Source of the DNA: a virus
IMG/VR virus record: IMGVR_UViG_3300027733_001313
Location: 1 to 28,574 of that record
Length of the DNA: 28,574 bases
Strand: one strand, 5' to 3'
The notes below the pieces were generated by a model, which ran no database searches, had not been told where the DNA came from, and saw nothing but the letters and a program-made list of their open reading frames with translations. Position 1 is the first letter of the stretch. Each line of letters starts with the position of its first letter. Shown piece by piece: positions 1 to 7,441 of this stretch. A program made the position numbers and the translations under genes.

Positions 1-81
1 AGCGGTTGCAGCAGCCAATGCCGCCAAGGCTTTTTCTTTTGCGCCATTTGCGCCAAACAATCTATCAAACAGTCCCATCAT
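1..81 (-). CDS. Start of an unidentified gene, cut by the left edge
   Basis: Only the first 27 codons are present; the frame is open to the left edge. The protein begins MMGLFDRLFGANGAKEKALA and continues Ala-rich. The first ATG (81-79) overlaps the TGA of the queE gene as ATGA, the coupling used throughout this operon, so I place the start there; the next codon is also ATG. An amphipathic start of the GLFDRLFG kind occurs in many unrelated proteins, so no function is assigned. It is the most distal member of this transcript visible here. Confidence 0.6.
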   Translation of the reverse strand, partial: MMGLFDRLFGANGAKEKALAALAAATA

Positions 82-920
82 GTGCCCCACTCGTTCTTGA
101 ATAGTGGCACTTGGAGTCGATCACTATACCGCCATCCTTTTCGCATTGCCATTTCTGCCACTGCCCTATTATTAAGAGTGTACACCCGTTCAACACCACC
201 AACAGGCATAATATACACAGGCCCCGTAAACCCCCCAGCACGAAACTCTTCCACGGCTCTTTCAGCATCAATCAAATCCTCTTCTGTTGAGATCACAAAC
301 TTCAAATACGCTGTGCCCACATTGATATAATCGGACACCGTCTTGGGTTTGATCGCATCTTTCCACTTCTCTCCTGAACATGGCAGTTTAGCACTCACAC
401 TGAATGTGATTTCTCTCCCCCAAGACTCAGCAAGCCACTCGCCGAGATAGTGTTTGAACGATTCACTCAACTTCTGGGTGCCATTGGTCTCGAATGTAAT
501 CTCTTTCAATCCTGCCATCTTGGGATGACTCAGCAAGTCTGGATATTGTTTTTGCCAACCCAGCAATGGTTCACCGCCAGTGATCACGAGATGTTCGTCG
601 CGCCATTCCTTGTGCGGTAGCGAATCCACAATAGCGTGGGCAATCGCATCAGTATCAAGCACAGGAGACAGATGCCGAAACCTAGGATCCCAACTAGCAT
701 AACTGTCACAGCCTGTAGATACCAAAGGCAGCGCATTATAATCCTTGTAAAGATCAGGGTTGATGGTGTTTGCTTCATTGCTGAGTTCTCCTCGCGCCAT
801 GCCAAAGCCTGCACATTTAAAGTTACATCCGAATGTGCGTAAGAACACTGACGGCACCCCCATGTATCTACCCTCGCCTTGGATGCTGTAGAACAGTTCT
901 GCTATTTTAATTTTGCTCAT
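78..920 (-). CDS. queE: 7-carboxy-7-deazaguanine synthase QueE (radical SAM)
   Basis: QueE is a radical SAM enzyme that converts 6-carboxytetrahydropterin to 7-carboxy-7-deazaguanine, the third step after FolE and QueD, both encoded in this window. The 280-residue protein has the family opening IAELFYSIQGEGRYMGVPSV (7-26), VITGGEPLL (112-120) and FETNGT (143-148). The cluster-binding motif is unusual: Cys32-x3-Cys36 is followed by Phe39 where the third Cys normally sits, while the usual tail of the motif (Cys-Asp-x-x-Tyr-x-Trp-like) appears 34 residues later as GCDSYASW with Cys71. The ATG at 920 forms an ATGA overlap with the methyltransferase stop. The frame stays open upstream to a TTG at 1004, but that would bury 28 codons in the neighbour. 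The product likely feeds the DpdA-type gene at 10.7-12.3 kb. Confidence 0.92.
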   Translation of the reverse strand: MSKIKIAELFYSIQGEGRYMGVPSVFLRTFGCNFKCAGFGMARGELSNEANTINPDLYKDYNALPLVSTGCDSYASWDPRFRHLSPVLDTDAIAHAIVDSLPHKEWRDEHLVITGGEPLLGWQKQYPDLLSHPKMAGLKEITFETNGTQKLSESFKHYLGEWLAESWGREITFSVSAKLPCSGEKWKDAIKPKTVSDYINVGTAYLKFVISTEEDLIDAERAVEEFRAGGFTGPVYIMPVGGVERVYTLNNRAVAEMAMRKGWRYSDRLQVPLFKNEWGT

Positions 921-1696
921 ATTTTTCGTGCTTTGACCAACAAATGCCAACCCAGATATTCTTTCACTGCTGCCTTCATATCTTCGGGCATCACAGAAAA
1001 CCAAGGCTCTAGTTCGTACTCGCCTGCGCGGTACTTAGGTACATTATACATGAAATTATGATCTTGTCTAATCCTTAGGACTTCAAATTTGCCATTTAGC
1101 AAATCATAGATCTCTTCCTTGCTGTATGCCGTGGCATATGGACAACCGGCTTGAGCTTCAAACTGGTCCAGTCCTTTCTGGATCATAGCATACTTCCACG
1201 AGTTCTTGGCGTATACCAACATACGAAACTCACCATTGGGCAGCAATGCCGCATGGATGTTATCTAGACATGCAGTCATGTCCGGATAGTGATGCAGCAC
1301 ACCGCAACTATACACTAGATCAAAATGACCTAGTTTGGACACCATCACTTGATCTGCGGCATCCATCACATGGAATTCACCAGTGAGACCAAATAGTTCA
1401 AATCGTTGCTGGCTCATGGCTACAGATTCTGCTGAGAGATCAATTCCCACATATTCGGCACCATGGCGAGCAAACTCCACAGCATCTGATCCAATACCGG
1501 ATCCAATCTCTAACACACGTTTGCCGCGCCACTGATGGAAACTGGCAAAGTCCCGCAGATGTGGTTCTACAAAAAACCTTCGTTCTGTGACTTCATTCCA
1601 GTATTGTTCGGTTCCTGGTTCACTGAGACTATGCTTGACATTGCAAGGTTGTGTGTTCCAGTATTGTTTGATTTTGTCTACAAGTTCATTAGCCAA
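917..1696 (-). CDS. Class I SAM-dependent methyltransferase
   Basis: A 259-residue Rossmann-fold methyltransferase. SAM motif I is VLEIGSGIGS (61-70), the acidic strand-2 motif is YVGIDLS (82-88), and FDLVYSCGVLHHYPD (about 125-139) is the usual strand-4 region of the Methyltransf_11/25 type. The only in-frame start that keeps the N-terminus is TTG at 1696, preceded by GGAG about 11 bases upstream; the next in-frame Met lies past the SAM site. It overlaps the upstream glycosyltransferase by 8 bases and ends in an ATGA overlap with queE. The substrate is unknown: a sugar, a small metabolite or a deazaguanine base are all possible. Its place between a glycosyltransferase and queE does not decide between them. 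Confidence 0.85.
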   Translation of the reverse strand: MANELVDKIKQYWNTQPCNVKHSLSEPGTEQYWNEVTERRFFVEPHLRDFASFHQWRGKRVLEIGSGIGSDAVEFARHGAEYVGIDLSAESVAMSQQRFELFGLTGEFHVMDAADQVMVSKLGHFDLVYSCGVLHHYPDMTACLDNIHAALLPNGEFRMLVYAKNSWKYAMIQKGLDQFEAQAGCPYATAYSKEEIYDLLNGKFEVLRIRQDHNFMYNVPKYRAGEYELEPWFSVMPEDMKAAVKEYLGWHLLVKARKI

Positions 1697-2528
1697 GTTC
1701 TGTGATGCTCCACTGTTTCATTAGACCTTTTTTGTCTAATTTTATCATCTTGCTCCATATGTCTATTTTGTTTTCTATTCCCTGTCGGAAGTGCGTGAGA
1801 TCATATCCCAAGGTAGCGATGTAGTTTCCAATCTTCATGGCATCTTGCATACGGATTTTACGCCAAGTGCTGTGATTGAAATCTCTAGGGTGATCGGGAT
1901 TACCCTCCAACATGGGCCGGTTCTTGTATACATCGTCACCATTTTTGCCTGTGAGATCAAAGCGTTCGTGCTCGATCATAACCGGTATAGTGGTCACAAT
2001 ATCCAGCATCCAGCCAATCTGGCTGGTCCACGCATCGTTGATCTGATGAGGTGATATGTTTCCTGTGATCTCCACCCACTTTCTTGGCAAGATGGGAAAG
2101 ATAGCATAAGGATGTTCATGATTGGTTTCTGCTCGCAGCAGGGCAAAACGATCATTGTGTTGTCGTATCACATCATCCCATGCTGTGGTAGTCATCACAG
2201 CATCATCGTTCCAGAAAAATATCCATCGACCGGTGCTGTGATTGGCAAGTTCGTTGAGATATTCGTTCAGTCGAAGATATCCCAGCCGCTTGAATTGCAT
2301 GGCACTGTAGGTCACACCTTTGGAGTCAAGATACGGTGCGATCACATCTACAAAATAATCGATGGTATCAGTATCATCGTCATCAAATGCTATCAACACC
2401 TCGATGCGGTCGGGTTGTGTGGCTGTATCTATAAGAGTATGTAGGCATTGCTCCATGGGGATGGGGCGAGCTCTTACCGGTAATAGTACACTGATATCTA
2501 TGTTGGGATTTTGTTCAGGCAAGCTCAT
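1689..2528 (-). CDS. GT-A fold (family 2-like) glycosyltransferase
   Basis: A 279-residue protein that starts directly before the family 2 opening strand DISVLLPVRARP (11-22). An acidic stretch FDDDDTDT follows (49-56), and FFWNDDAVM (104-112) is in the place of the metal- and nucleotide-sugar-binding DxD motif. No membrane segments are evident, so a soluble cytoplasmic transferase is likely. I chose the ATG at 2528, which overlaps the radical SAM gene by 14 bases; the frame extends to a TTG at 2576, which would add 16 residues with no family match. The acceptor is unknown. Other glycan genes (epimerase, GT-B transferase, DegT-like protein) lie at 6.8-9.6 kb, so phage or host glycan remodelling or DNA-base glycosylation are both open. 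Confidence 0.75.
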   Translation of the reverse strand: MSLPEQNPNIDISVLLPVRARPIPMEQCLHTLIDTATQPDRIEVLIAFDDDDTDTIDYFVDVIAPYLDSKGVTYSAMQFKRLGYLRLNEYLNELANHSTGRWIFFWNDDAVMTTTAWDDVIRQHNDRFALLRAETNHEHPYAIFPILPRKWVEITGNISPHQINDAWTSQIGWMLDIVTTIPVMIEHERFDLTGKNGDDVYKNRPMLEGNPDHPRDFNHSTWRKIRMQDAMKIGNYIATLGYDLTHFRQGIENKIDIWSKMIKLDKKGLMKQWSITELG

Positions 2529-4449
2529 GTTGTGTTCGTGTAATTGTGGTTTTTCCAAAGTTACGTTTTCTACCAAAGTACATATTTTCCAAAAAACGAT
2601 CTTCGCTCATGTCAGGATTTTCTGCGGTATCAAACTGATAAACTGTGGGGTTCTCTAATTTAGTATTGTCCTGTATGTAACCTAAAAAATCGTAATCGCT
2701 GGCCATCTTCATGGGATAAGAGTTTAGATCTCTATAGTCAATTACATAGTTTCGTTGGAACTGCAACAGTTGATTCTTTACTGCGGAATCAATATTATAA
2801 TGTGTATTCAAGAATTTGTCAAGTGAATCAAACACATAGTTGATCATTCGGTCCTTGACCATGTACAGGGTCGTACGATGCATGAGATTCCACCCAAACA
2901 CTTCAATATTGCCGATACGTGGATGGTCGATGCGGCCTTTGGTCATCCAGTTCTCAAAGTAACTGCGCGTCTCGGCAAATTGACGTTGGAACCAGAGATC
3001 CTGCTCCACCCATGCATATAGGTCTTCGTAAAACTTGGAATAATCAATGTTCTGATTCTTGGCCAGATATCTGGCGATATATGTTGACAGACCATTGATA
3101 TGAAATGTTTGGATAAAACTACTCCACACCAGGGTATCTAGCATGGTCTCTCTTGGTATGGTCTTTGTGCTTACTACCACATCAATGCTTTCGTTAAGAT
3201 CCACATCGCCATAGCTGCCACTCATGTAATCGTATACAGGTACCGATTCTAACTTGTACAGTTTCTTCTGTAGCAGATTCATCTCTGCATTTTCCAACAG
3301 TTGACATTGTAGGATGTTGATACCACCGTGATTGCCTGCACGGAAGATCTTCCAAAAGGCTTCTTTCCAAGACTCCACAGTTTCGCCGGGCAGGCCCAAG
3401 ATCAATTCTGTGTACACAGGTATATTGTTCCGATCGCACAATGCAAAGATTTCGTCAATCTTGTGTTGATCGAGATTTCTGCGTTTGATGTTTTCCAACA
3501 CATCGTTATCCATTGATTGCACACTCACAGTGAGTCCTTGACCAAAGTTAGGCGATTCTGTGATCAGTTTCTTAACTATGTCCACAACTTCGTTTTTTTG
3601 ATTCTTGGCCCAGGTCATGGAGAAACTTTCCAGTTTGCCCCAACGCTTCTGTACCTCAATCAGCTTGTCCACGATCATGTTATCGCGTTCCACAAACATA
3701 CCGAAGTTAGCATCAGTGATTGTGACAAATCCACAATGTTCGCCGATCCAGTCCAGTTCGTCGTACACTCGTTCGAGTTCAAACTTCTTGACCTTGTTGT
3801 ATGTGAGACTGCCCCAGTCACAGAATGTGCATTGATACGGGCAACCACGATTGGTCTCCAGTGTGGCATTCCAGATCACTCCAGGATTCTCAGCCATCAC
3901 ACGGTCAAAGATACCTGTGAGATATGGGCTAGGGACTTCATCTAGATCATTGATACGCTTGGGGTCACCAGTGTTGATTAGGCCCGTGGGGCTGTTGATC
4001 AGCAGGCCTTCGATGTGAGTGTAGTCTGAACCGTGATCTTCTAGGATCCTGCGGAAAGTAATCTCACCTTCCATCTTGATCACTAGATCCATGAAAGGCT
4101 CTTTTGTAAACAGTTCTGGATCTTCTATGGCAGGCTCGGGACCACCAAACACAATAGTGCATTCGGGGTTGAAGGTCTTGACCAGTCGAGCCAGCTTGTA
4201 GTTGTAGCGATGATTCCATACATAGGTGGAGAATGCTACCACATGGCTAGTGCTGAGTTTTAACGCCAGTTCTTCGATGGGTTCTCTGCGCCATACTAGA
4301 TGGTCCAGTTCCCATGATTCCTGAACCTTTTCACTAGCTAATGCATAGCTCAAGATCACACCAGCGGAATACGGCAAATAGTAGGCATTGAACTCCTTGG
4401 GCCCTTGCTGGAAGTTGGGCTGCACGAAGCTGATTCTTTTTTTGGTCAT
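2515..4449 (-). CDS. B12-binding-type radical SAM enzyme
   Basis: A 644-residue protein with the two-domain layout of cobalamin-dependent radical SAM enzymes. An N-terminal Rossmann-like region (about 1-160) includes IVFGGPEPAIEDPELF (99-114), typical of the B12-binding domain. The radical SAM domain has the cluster motif Cys203-x3-Cys207-x2-Cys210 in RGCPYQCTFCDWG, and later ELILGLPGET as in Elp3/MiaB-type domains. I do not see the DxHxxG cobalamin ligand motif, so cobalamin, if bound, may lack a lower His ligand. A long C-terminal part (about 400-644) is not recognisable. The gene starts at an ATG 24 bases after queD and overlaps the next gene. Members of this class methylate unactivated carbons or rearrange carbon skeletons; the substrate here is unknown. 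Confidence 0.85.
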   Translation of the reverse strand: MTKKRISFVQPNFQQGPKEFNAYYLPYSAGVILSYALASEKVQESWELDHLVWRREPIEELALKLSTSHVVAFSTYVWNHRYNYKLARLVKTFNPECTIVFGGPEPAIEDPELFTKEPFMDLVIKMEGEITFRRILEDHGSDYTHIEGLLINSPTGLINTGDPKRINDLDEVPSPYLTGIFDRVMAENPGVIWNATLETNRGCPYQCTFCDWGSLTYNKVKKFELERVYDELDWIGEHCGFVTITDANFGMFVERDNMIVDKLIEVQKRWGKLESFSMTWAKNQKNEVVDIVKKLITESPNFGQGLTVSVQSMDNDVLENIKRRNLDQHKIDEIFALCDRNNIPVYTELILGLPGETVESWKEAFWKIFRAGNHGGINILQCQLLENAEMNLLQKKLYKLESVPVYDYMSGSYGDVDLNESIDVVVSTKTIPRETMLDTLVWSSFIQTFHINGLSTYIARYLAKNQNIDYSKFYEDLYAWVEQDLWFQRQFAETRSYFENWMTKGRIDHPRIGNIEVFGWNLMHRTTLYMVKDRMINYVFDSLDKFLNTHYNIDSAVKNQLLQFQRNYVIDYRDLNSYPMKMASDYDFLGYIQDNTKLENPTVYQFDTAENPDMSEDRFLENMYFGRKRNFGKTTITRTQHELA

Positions 4450-4473
4450 CCAGTATTTACTCTGGTTAACCTA

Positions 4474-4956
4474 TTAGTCCTGGAATTCGTTGTCTTCTCT
4501 ACGACCTTGACGGCCGGCCATGTTAGAGTCGGTTTCACGCACTTCTACTCTGGTGCACCAAACACGCTTGGCTTCTTCTGCGCCGCAGTTGGGCAAGAAG
4601 ATTGTGTTCACATATTCATACAAGAAGTCACTGATGCCTTCGCAACCGGTCTTTTCCACTTCTGTGATCTTGGCCAGTTTCAAGCGACCTAGTTCCAGCA
4701 AGTGTTCACGCATGGGGTCATCCTGTGCTACTAGTAAAGTGTGATCGAACCATTCTTCTAGTTTTTCTTTGAGTGGTTTCAACCCACCAAAGTCAGTTAC
4801 CCAGTTGCGAGCATCTAGCGTGTCTGCTTCGAATTCGAAATGAAAGCTCATTGCGTAACCGTGAATGAGATTGCAGTGACTTTGAGCACGCCATTGACGA
4901 TATGCCACAGGGCCGATTTGTCTGTAAGTCTTTGTTGAAAAGTATTTTTGTGCCAT
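4474..4956 (-). CDS. queD: 6-carboxytetrahydropterin synthase QueD / PTPS family
   Basis: QueD turns dihydroneopterin triphosphate into 6-carboxytetrahydropterin, between FolE and QueE. The 160-residue protein carries SHCNLIHGYAMSF (26-38), with Cys28 in the position of the catalytic Cys and His32 as a zinc ligand. It also has NWVTDFGGLK (51-60), matching the family DF..LK motif, FDHTLL (70-75) with the catalytic Asp-His, and VEVRET (137-142) with the pterin-binding Glu. Relative to the E. coli type, HGH is replaced by HGY and the first zinc His region reads YRQWRA. This belongs to a variant branch I associate with alphaproteobacteria and phages. A strong AGGAG lies 6 bases before the ATG, and a sigma70-like promoter just upstream suggests its own transcription start. 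Confidence 0.88.
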   Translation of the reverse strand: MAQKYFSTKTYRQIGPVAYRQWRAQSHCNLIHGYAMSFHFEFEADTLDARNWVTDFGGLKPLKEKLEEWFDHTLLVAQDDPMREHLLELGRLKLAKITEVEKTGCEGISDFLYEYVNTIFLPNCGAEEAKRVWCTRVEVRETDSNMAGRQGRREDNEFQD

Positions 4957-4974
4957 GATTTTCTCCTATGTTAG

Positions 4975-5003
4975 ATTATAGCATAGGCGGCAGAATTTAT
5001 CAA
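4975..5003 (-). promoter_or_regulatory. Sigma70-like promoter for queD
   Basis: On the minus strand, TTGATA (5003-4998) and a perfect TATAAT (4980-4975) are separated by 17 bases. Transcription would start near 4968, leaving an about 11-base leader that holds only AGGAG before the queD ATG at 4956. This is the best host-type promoter in the window. It sits in the gap left of the homing endonuclease, so the endonuclease would not break expression of queD and the genes after it. Confidence 0.75.
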
Positions 5004-5004
5004 T

Positions 5005-5633
5005 CGGGATGACGCCTTAAAGACCGATTCTGGAAAACTACTCGTAGCTAAATCCAGAGATGTTATTTTTGATTCGCATTCGTAATGTTTCACGGCATAT
5101 ATTTAATGCTTTAGCCGCATCTTTTTGACAAGCAAATTGACCAACTGGTGTATTTACTTTTTTTGCCTTATGATTATTACCACCTAATCTTTTGGGCATG
5201 TTTTTAAAAAATAGTATGTTTTCTGGTGTGTGCTTTTTTCCATAGAATGAAGTTTGTTCTTTTGATTTTCCCCAGTTTGGATTTTTTTCCTTCTTCAGAC
5301 CTGGACTGCCGGGTGCCCGTCCATCTCTACCATTCTCAGGACGCAGATTAGCCCACTCTACTGATTCTACGATATTGTGACTGATTGAAAATTCTACCGC
5401 AAACTTTTCACAAGATTCGATGGAATCAAACTCCCATACATTTGTTGTATCTATATCTTTACCGTGTGCGGCCAAATGGCGTCTCCAATATTTTCCCGAG
5501 CCCAAATAAACATATGGATCTTTTGTTGCCGTCATCCCAAAATATTTTAATCCGGTGATTTTGTGTTGCTTAATATATAGATAAAATTTATTATTCATAT
5601 GTTTATTTATCTTTAGATAGCGGGAATGACGCC
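5005..5633. repeat. Imperfect direct repeat flanking the endonuclease gene
   Basis: CGGGATGACGCC (5005-5016) recurs as CGGGAATGACGCC (5621-5633) in the same orientation, one on each side of the homing endonuclease gene. Similarity extends weakly outward: TTTATC occurs before each copy and AAGAYCG after each. The pair may mark the edges of the endonuclease insertion or a duplicated regulatory element. Only the short copies are repeats; the entry spans both. Confidence 0.45.
5038..5598 (-). CDS. GIY-YIG homing endonuclease with NUMOD DNA-binding modules
   Basis: A 186-residue free-standing homing endonuclease. The N-terminus carries a degenerate GIY-YIG pair (YLYI at 6-9, YFGMT at 19-23), followed by LGSGKYWRRHLAAHG (32-46), the conserved stretch holding the catalytic Arg. 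Then come a NUMOD3-like linker (NPNWGKSKE and FYGKKHTPEN, 106-127) and a C-terminal NUMOD1/IENR1-like helix-turn-helix (about 150-180, QKDAAKALNICRETLRMRI). Such enzymes cut a related phage genome at an intergenic site and copy themselves into it by repair. The frame is open to 5769, but the recognisable protein begins at the ATG at 5598; upstream sequence belongs to the HIT gene. It is visibly AT-richer than its neighbours and interrupts the FolE-HIT / QueD order. Confidence 0.85.
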   Translation of the reverse strand: MNNKFYLYIKQHKITGLKYFGMTATKDPYVYLGSGKYWRRHLAAHGKDIDTTNVWEFDSIESCEKFAVEFSISHNIVESVEWANLRPENGRDGRAPGSPGLKKEKNPNWGKSKEQTSFYGKKHTPENILFFKNMPKRLGGNNHKAKKVNTPVGQFACQKDAAKALNICRETLRMRIKNNISGFSYE

Positions 5634-5650
5634 GAAGATCGCTGTATGAG

Positions 5651-5658
5651 TATTTATG
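5651..5658 (-). promoter_or_regulatory. Possible T4-type late promoter (CATAAATA)
   Basis: CATAAATA on the minus strand differs by one base from the T4 late promoter TATAAATA. It lies over the stop codon of the HIT gene, about 53 bases before the endonuclease ATG. A second near match, GATAAATA, occurs at 5611-5604 but is only 6 bases from the ATG. In AT-rich spacers such 8-mers occur by chance. Confidence 0.3.
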
Positions 5659-6058
5659 CTGGCTGACGATAGCCAGACACTTTGTAGTTGGCCTGCCCGG
5701 GTATGACCCCGCGCACACCTCCAACAGGATCGGCACAATCACCTGCACGCCTAGGGATGAGATGCACATGTGGATACATCACGGTCTGGCCTGCTACCGA
5801 CCCGGAGTTGAATCCGATGTTGTATCCCAAACATTCACCGCGCTTGACCATGGCCTCTCCATGTCTCAATGCACTTTCAAATGCATCATTGATCACTGTC
5901 AGGGTATTGTAAGTAGGCACAAACAACAGGTGGCCTGCTGTGACCGGATAACGATCTCGAAACACAGCAACATGAAAGTCACTGAGTTCTTCTACCAGTT
6001 GATCCCAAGGTGCCACACCTGCGGCACGGGCATCGTCGAGTGTTTCGTGATGTTTCAT
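5654..6058 (-). CDS. HIT-family nucleotide hydrolase/transferase
   Basis: A 134-residue histidine-triad protein. The family features are GHLLFVPTYN (42-51) and the C-terminal motif AGQTVMYPHVHLIPRR (89-104), followed by GDCADPVGGVRGVIPG, a tail common in bacterial Ap4A-hydrolase-like members. The triad reads Tyr95-x-His97-x-His99: the first His is Tyr, while the middle His, the nucleophile in the family, is kept. Expected chemistry is hydrolysis of a nucleotide phosphoanhydride or phosphoramidate; the substrate is unknown. The ATG at 6058 overlaps the FolE stop as ATGA, so it is translationally coupled to FolE. A role in nucleotide clean-up or in handling NDP-sugars made by the nearby epimerase is inference. 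Confidence 0.85.
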   Translation of the reverse strand: MKHHETLDDARAAGVAPWDQLVEELSDFHVAVFRDRYPVTAGHLLFVPTYNTLTVINDAFESALRHGEAMVKRGECLGYNIGFNSGSVAGQTVMYPHVHLIPRRAGDCADPVGGVRGVIPGQANYKVSGYRQPA

Positions 6059-6849
6059 CGCGGTGCAAATTCCTGTTGCAGTTTGATATTGTCAAAGAAC
6101 TCTTTCTTTGTGCTTTGGTCGGTTTGGAATGCACCTTTGAGCACAGTGGTCTGAGTGAGACTGCTATGTGCCATGATACCGCGATTCTCACAGCAACCAT
6201 GAATGGCTTGTATGTAAACTGCCACATCCGCAGCATCAGTGGCTTTCATTATTTCTCTTGCGATGTCGTTGCAGAGTTCTTCCTGAAGAGTGCCGCGACG
6301 GGCACACCACTGAGCAATGCGAGTGTACTTAGATAAGCCAATAAGTTTGTTGGCGGCGATAATCCCAATATAAGCGACCCCAGATACAGGCTGATGATGG
6401 TGACTACACATACTACGAAGCTCACTTCTAACCACCAACATACCTTCGTAGCGTTCTGCCGAGTCATTGGGAAAAGCGGTGGCGTCTGGTGCTGTTTCAT
6501 ATCTACCTGCCATTATTTCGTTGTAATACATCTTGGCCAAGCGGTGCGCTGTGCCTTTGCTATTTGGATCGTTCTCGCGATCAATCAGCAAAGAGTCCAA
6601 CACTCGTTCAAATGCCTGGGTCGCTTCGTCAATCAGCTGAGTCTTTAAAGTTTCATCCAAATACTCACTGATGTTGTCTCCTGCCCAGAATCTCTTGCCA
6701 TCTGTTTTCATTCTATCACGCAATACAGCACTGAGATTCCGGCCTTGTGAGGCCCCGGCTTTCTTTTTCACATACGTTTGACCTTCTACAGGCACAAACT
6801 CTTCGTCACTGCCGGCTAGCAATGGATCTGGTACGAATTCTTCTGACAT
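6055..6849 (-). CDS. folE: GTP cyclohydrolase I (FolE)
   Basis: FolE opens GTP to 7,8-dihydroneopterin triphosphate, the entry to both folate and 7-deazaguanine synthesis. The core matches the family: GTAHRLAKMYYNEIMAG (99-115), RSMCSHHHQP (145-154) with zinc ligands Cys148 and His151, GLSKYTRIA (171-179), and GCCENRGI (218-225) with the third ligand Cys220. At 264 residues it is longer than the 220-residue E. coli enzyme because of an about 50-residue N-terminal extension of low similarity (MSEEFVPDPLLAGSDEEF...). AAGGA lies 6 bases before the ATG, inside the end of the upstream gene. With QueD and QueE present nearby, the pathway is more likely deazaguanine than folate. Confidence 0.95.
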   Translation of the reverse strand: MSEEFVPDPLLAGSDEEFVPVEGQTYVKKKAGASQGRNLSAVLRDRMKTDGKRFWAGDNISEYLDETLKTQLIDEATQAFERVLDSLLIDRENDPNSKGTAHRLAKMYYNEIMAGRYETAPDATAFPNDSAERYEGMLVVRSELRSMCSHHHQPVSGVAYIGIIAANKLIGLSKYTRIAQWCARRGTLQEELCNDIAREIMKATDAADVAVYIQAIHGCCENRGIMAHSSLTQTTVLKGAFQTDQSTKKEFFDNIKLQQEFAPR

Positions 6850-6850
6850 G

Positions 6851-7441
6851 TTATTCCTTAATGGTTATAGTTCTCAAATCAGGGTACTGCACGAACACAG
6901 GTTCTTGTGACTCATATTGTGCCAACAATTCCAATCCACGCACAGCATCTTCAATAGAGGGCTTGTAATGATACCCTAGTTGGAAAGTCTTTTGTGACTC
7001 CCAGGGTGAGATATTTAGGTCTCGACCATCATATCTTTGTTTTATCATCACATCATAAGCCCGCTTGTTATCAAGCAGTATAGCACCACCGTGGCCTATC
7101 TGTAAAGGCTTTGTATGTCCAAAACTCAAACATTGCATCTGCCCATGCTTATACATGCCAGGTTCCAATCGTCGAGCACTATCCCATATCCGGGTGTAGG
7201 CAAAGTTGTATTCACCACTCCAAGTTTGTACATCCTCATTCAGATACGCATAGTCAATGCCCAGTTTGTGCATGGTCATTGGTATGCTGACATAAGTGAA
7301 TGGAGTCATCTTGAGACCACGCACTCGGTCATACCGCAGGCACATCTCAATGGCATGGGTGCAGCAATCAGTCATGATCGCATAAGGAGCACCGGTGTAT
7401 TTGGCTAGTGCCCGTTCAAATTCAGATATCTTATCGAGCAT
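6851..7441 (-). CDS. Short DegT/DnrJ/EryC1/StrS-type aminotransferase-like protein
   Basis: This matches the PLP-binding large domain of sugar aminotransferases. The opening ISEFERALAKYTGAPYAIM (5-23) corresponds to the family start. IWDSARRLEPGMY (85-97) holds the Asp that contacts the PLP ring (Asp87), and CLSFGHTKPLQIGHGGAIL (104-122) holds the Schiff-base Lys111. Usual members have about 370 residues; here about 196, so the C-terminal domain is absent. It may be a minimal enzyme, a partner subunit or a degenerating gene, but it has no frameshift and keeps the key residues. I prefer the ATG at 7441 (GGA 6 bases upstream; 11-base overlap with galE); another ATG at 7456 is in frame. With galE it suggests amino-sugar nucleotide synthesis. 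Confidence 0.75.
   Translation of the reverse strand: MLDKISEFERALAKYTGAPYAIMTDCCTHAIEMCLRYDRVRGLKMTPFTYVSIPMTMHKLGIDYAYLNEDVQTWSGEYNFAYTRIWDSARRLEPGMYKHGQMQCLSFGHTKPLQIGHGGAILLDNKRAYDVMIKQRYDGRDLNISPWESQKTFQLGYHYKPSIEDAVRGLELLAQYESQEPVFVQYPDLRTITIKE

Noticed and set aside
921-1004. Longer QueE starting at the TTG at 1004
   Set aside because: The added 28 residues overlap the methyltransferase gene and do not resemble QueE; the ATG at 920 has the ATGA coupling and the family start.
5599-5769. Longer endonuclease starting at 5769
   Set aside because: The added part is the out-of-frame reading of the end of the HIT gene; the GIY-YIG protein starts at 5598.
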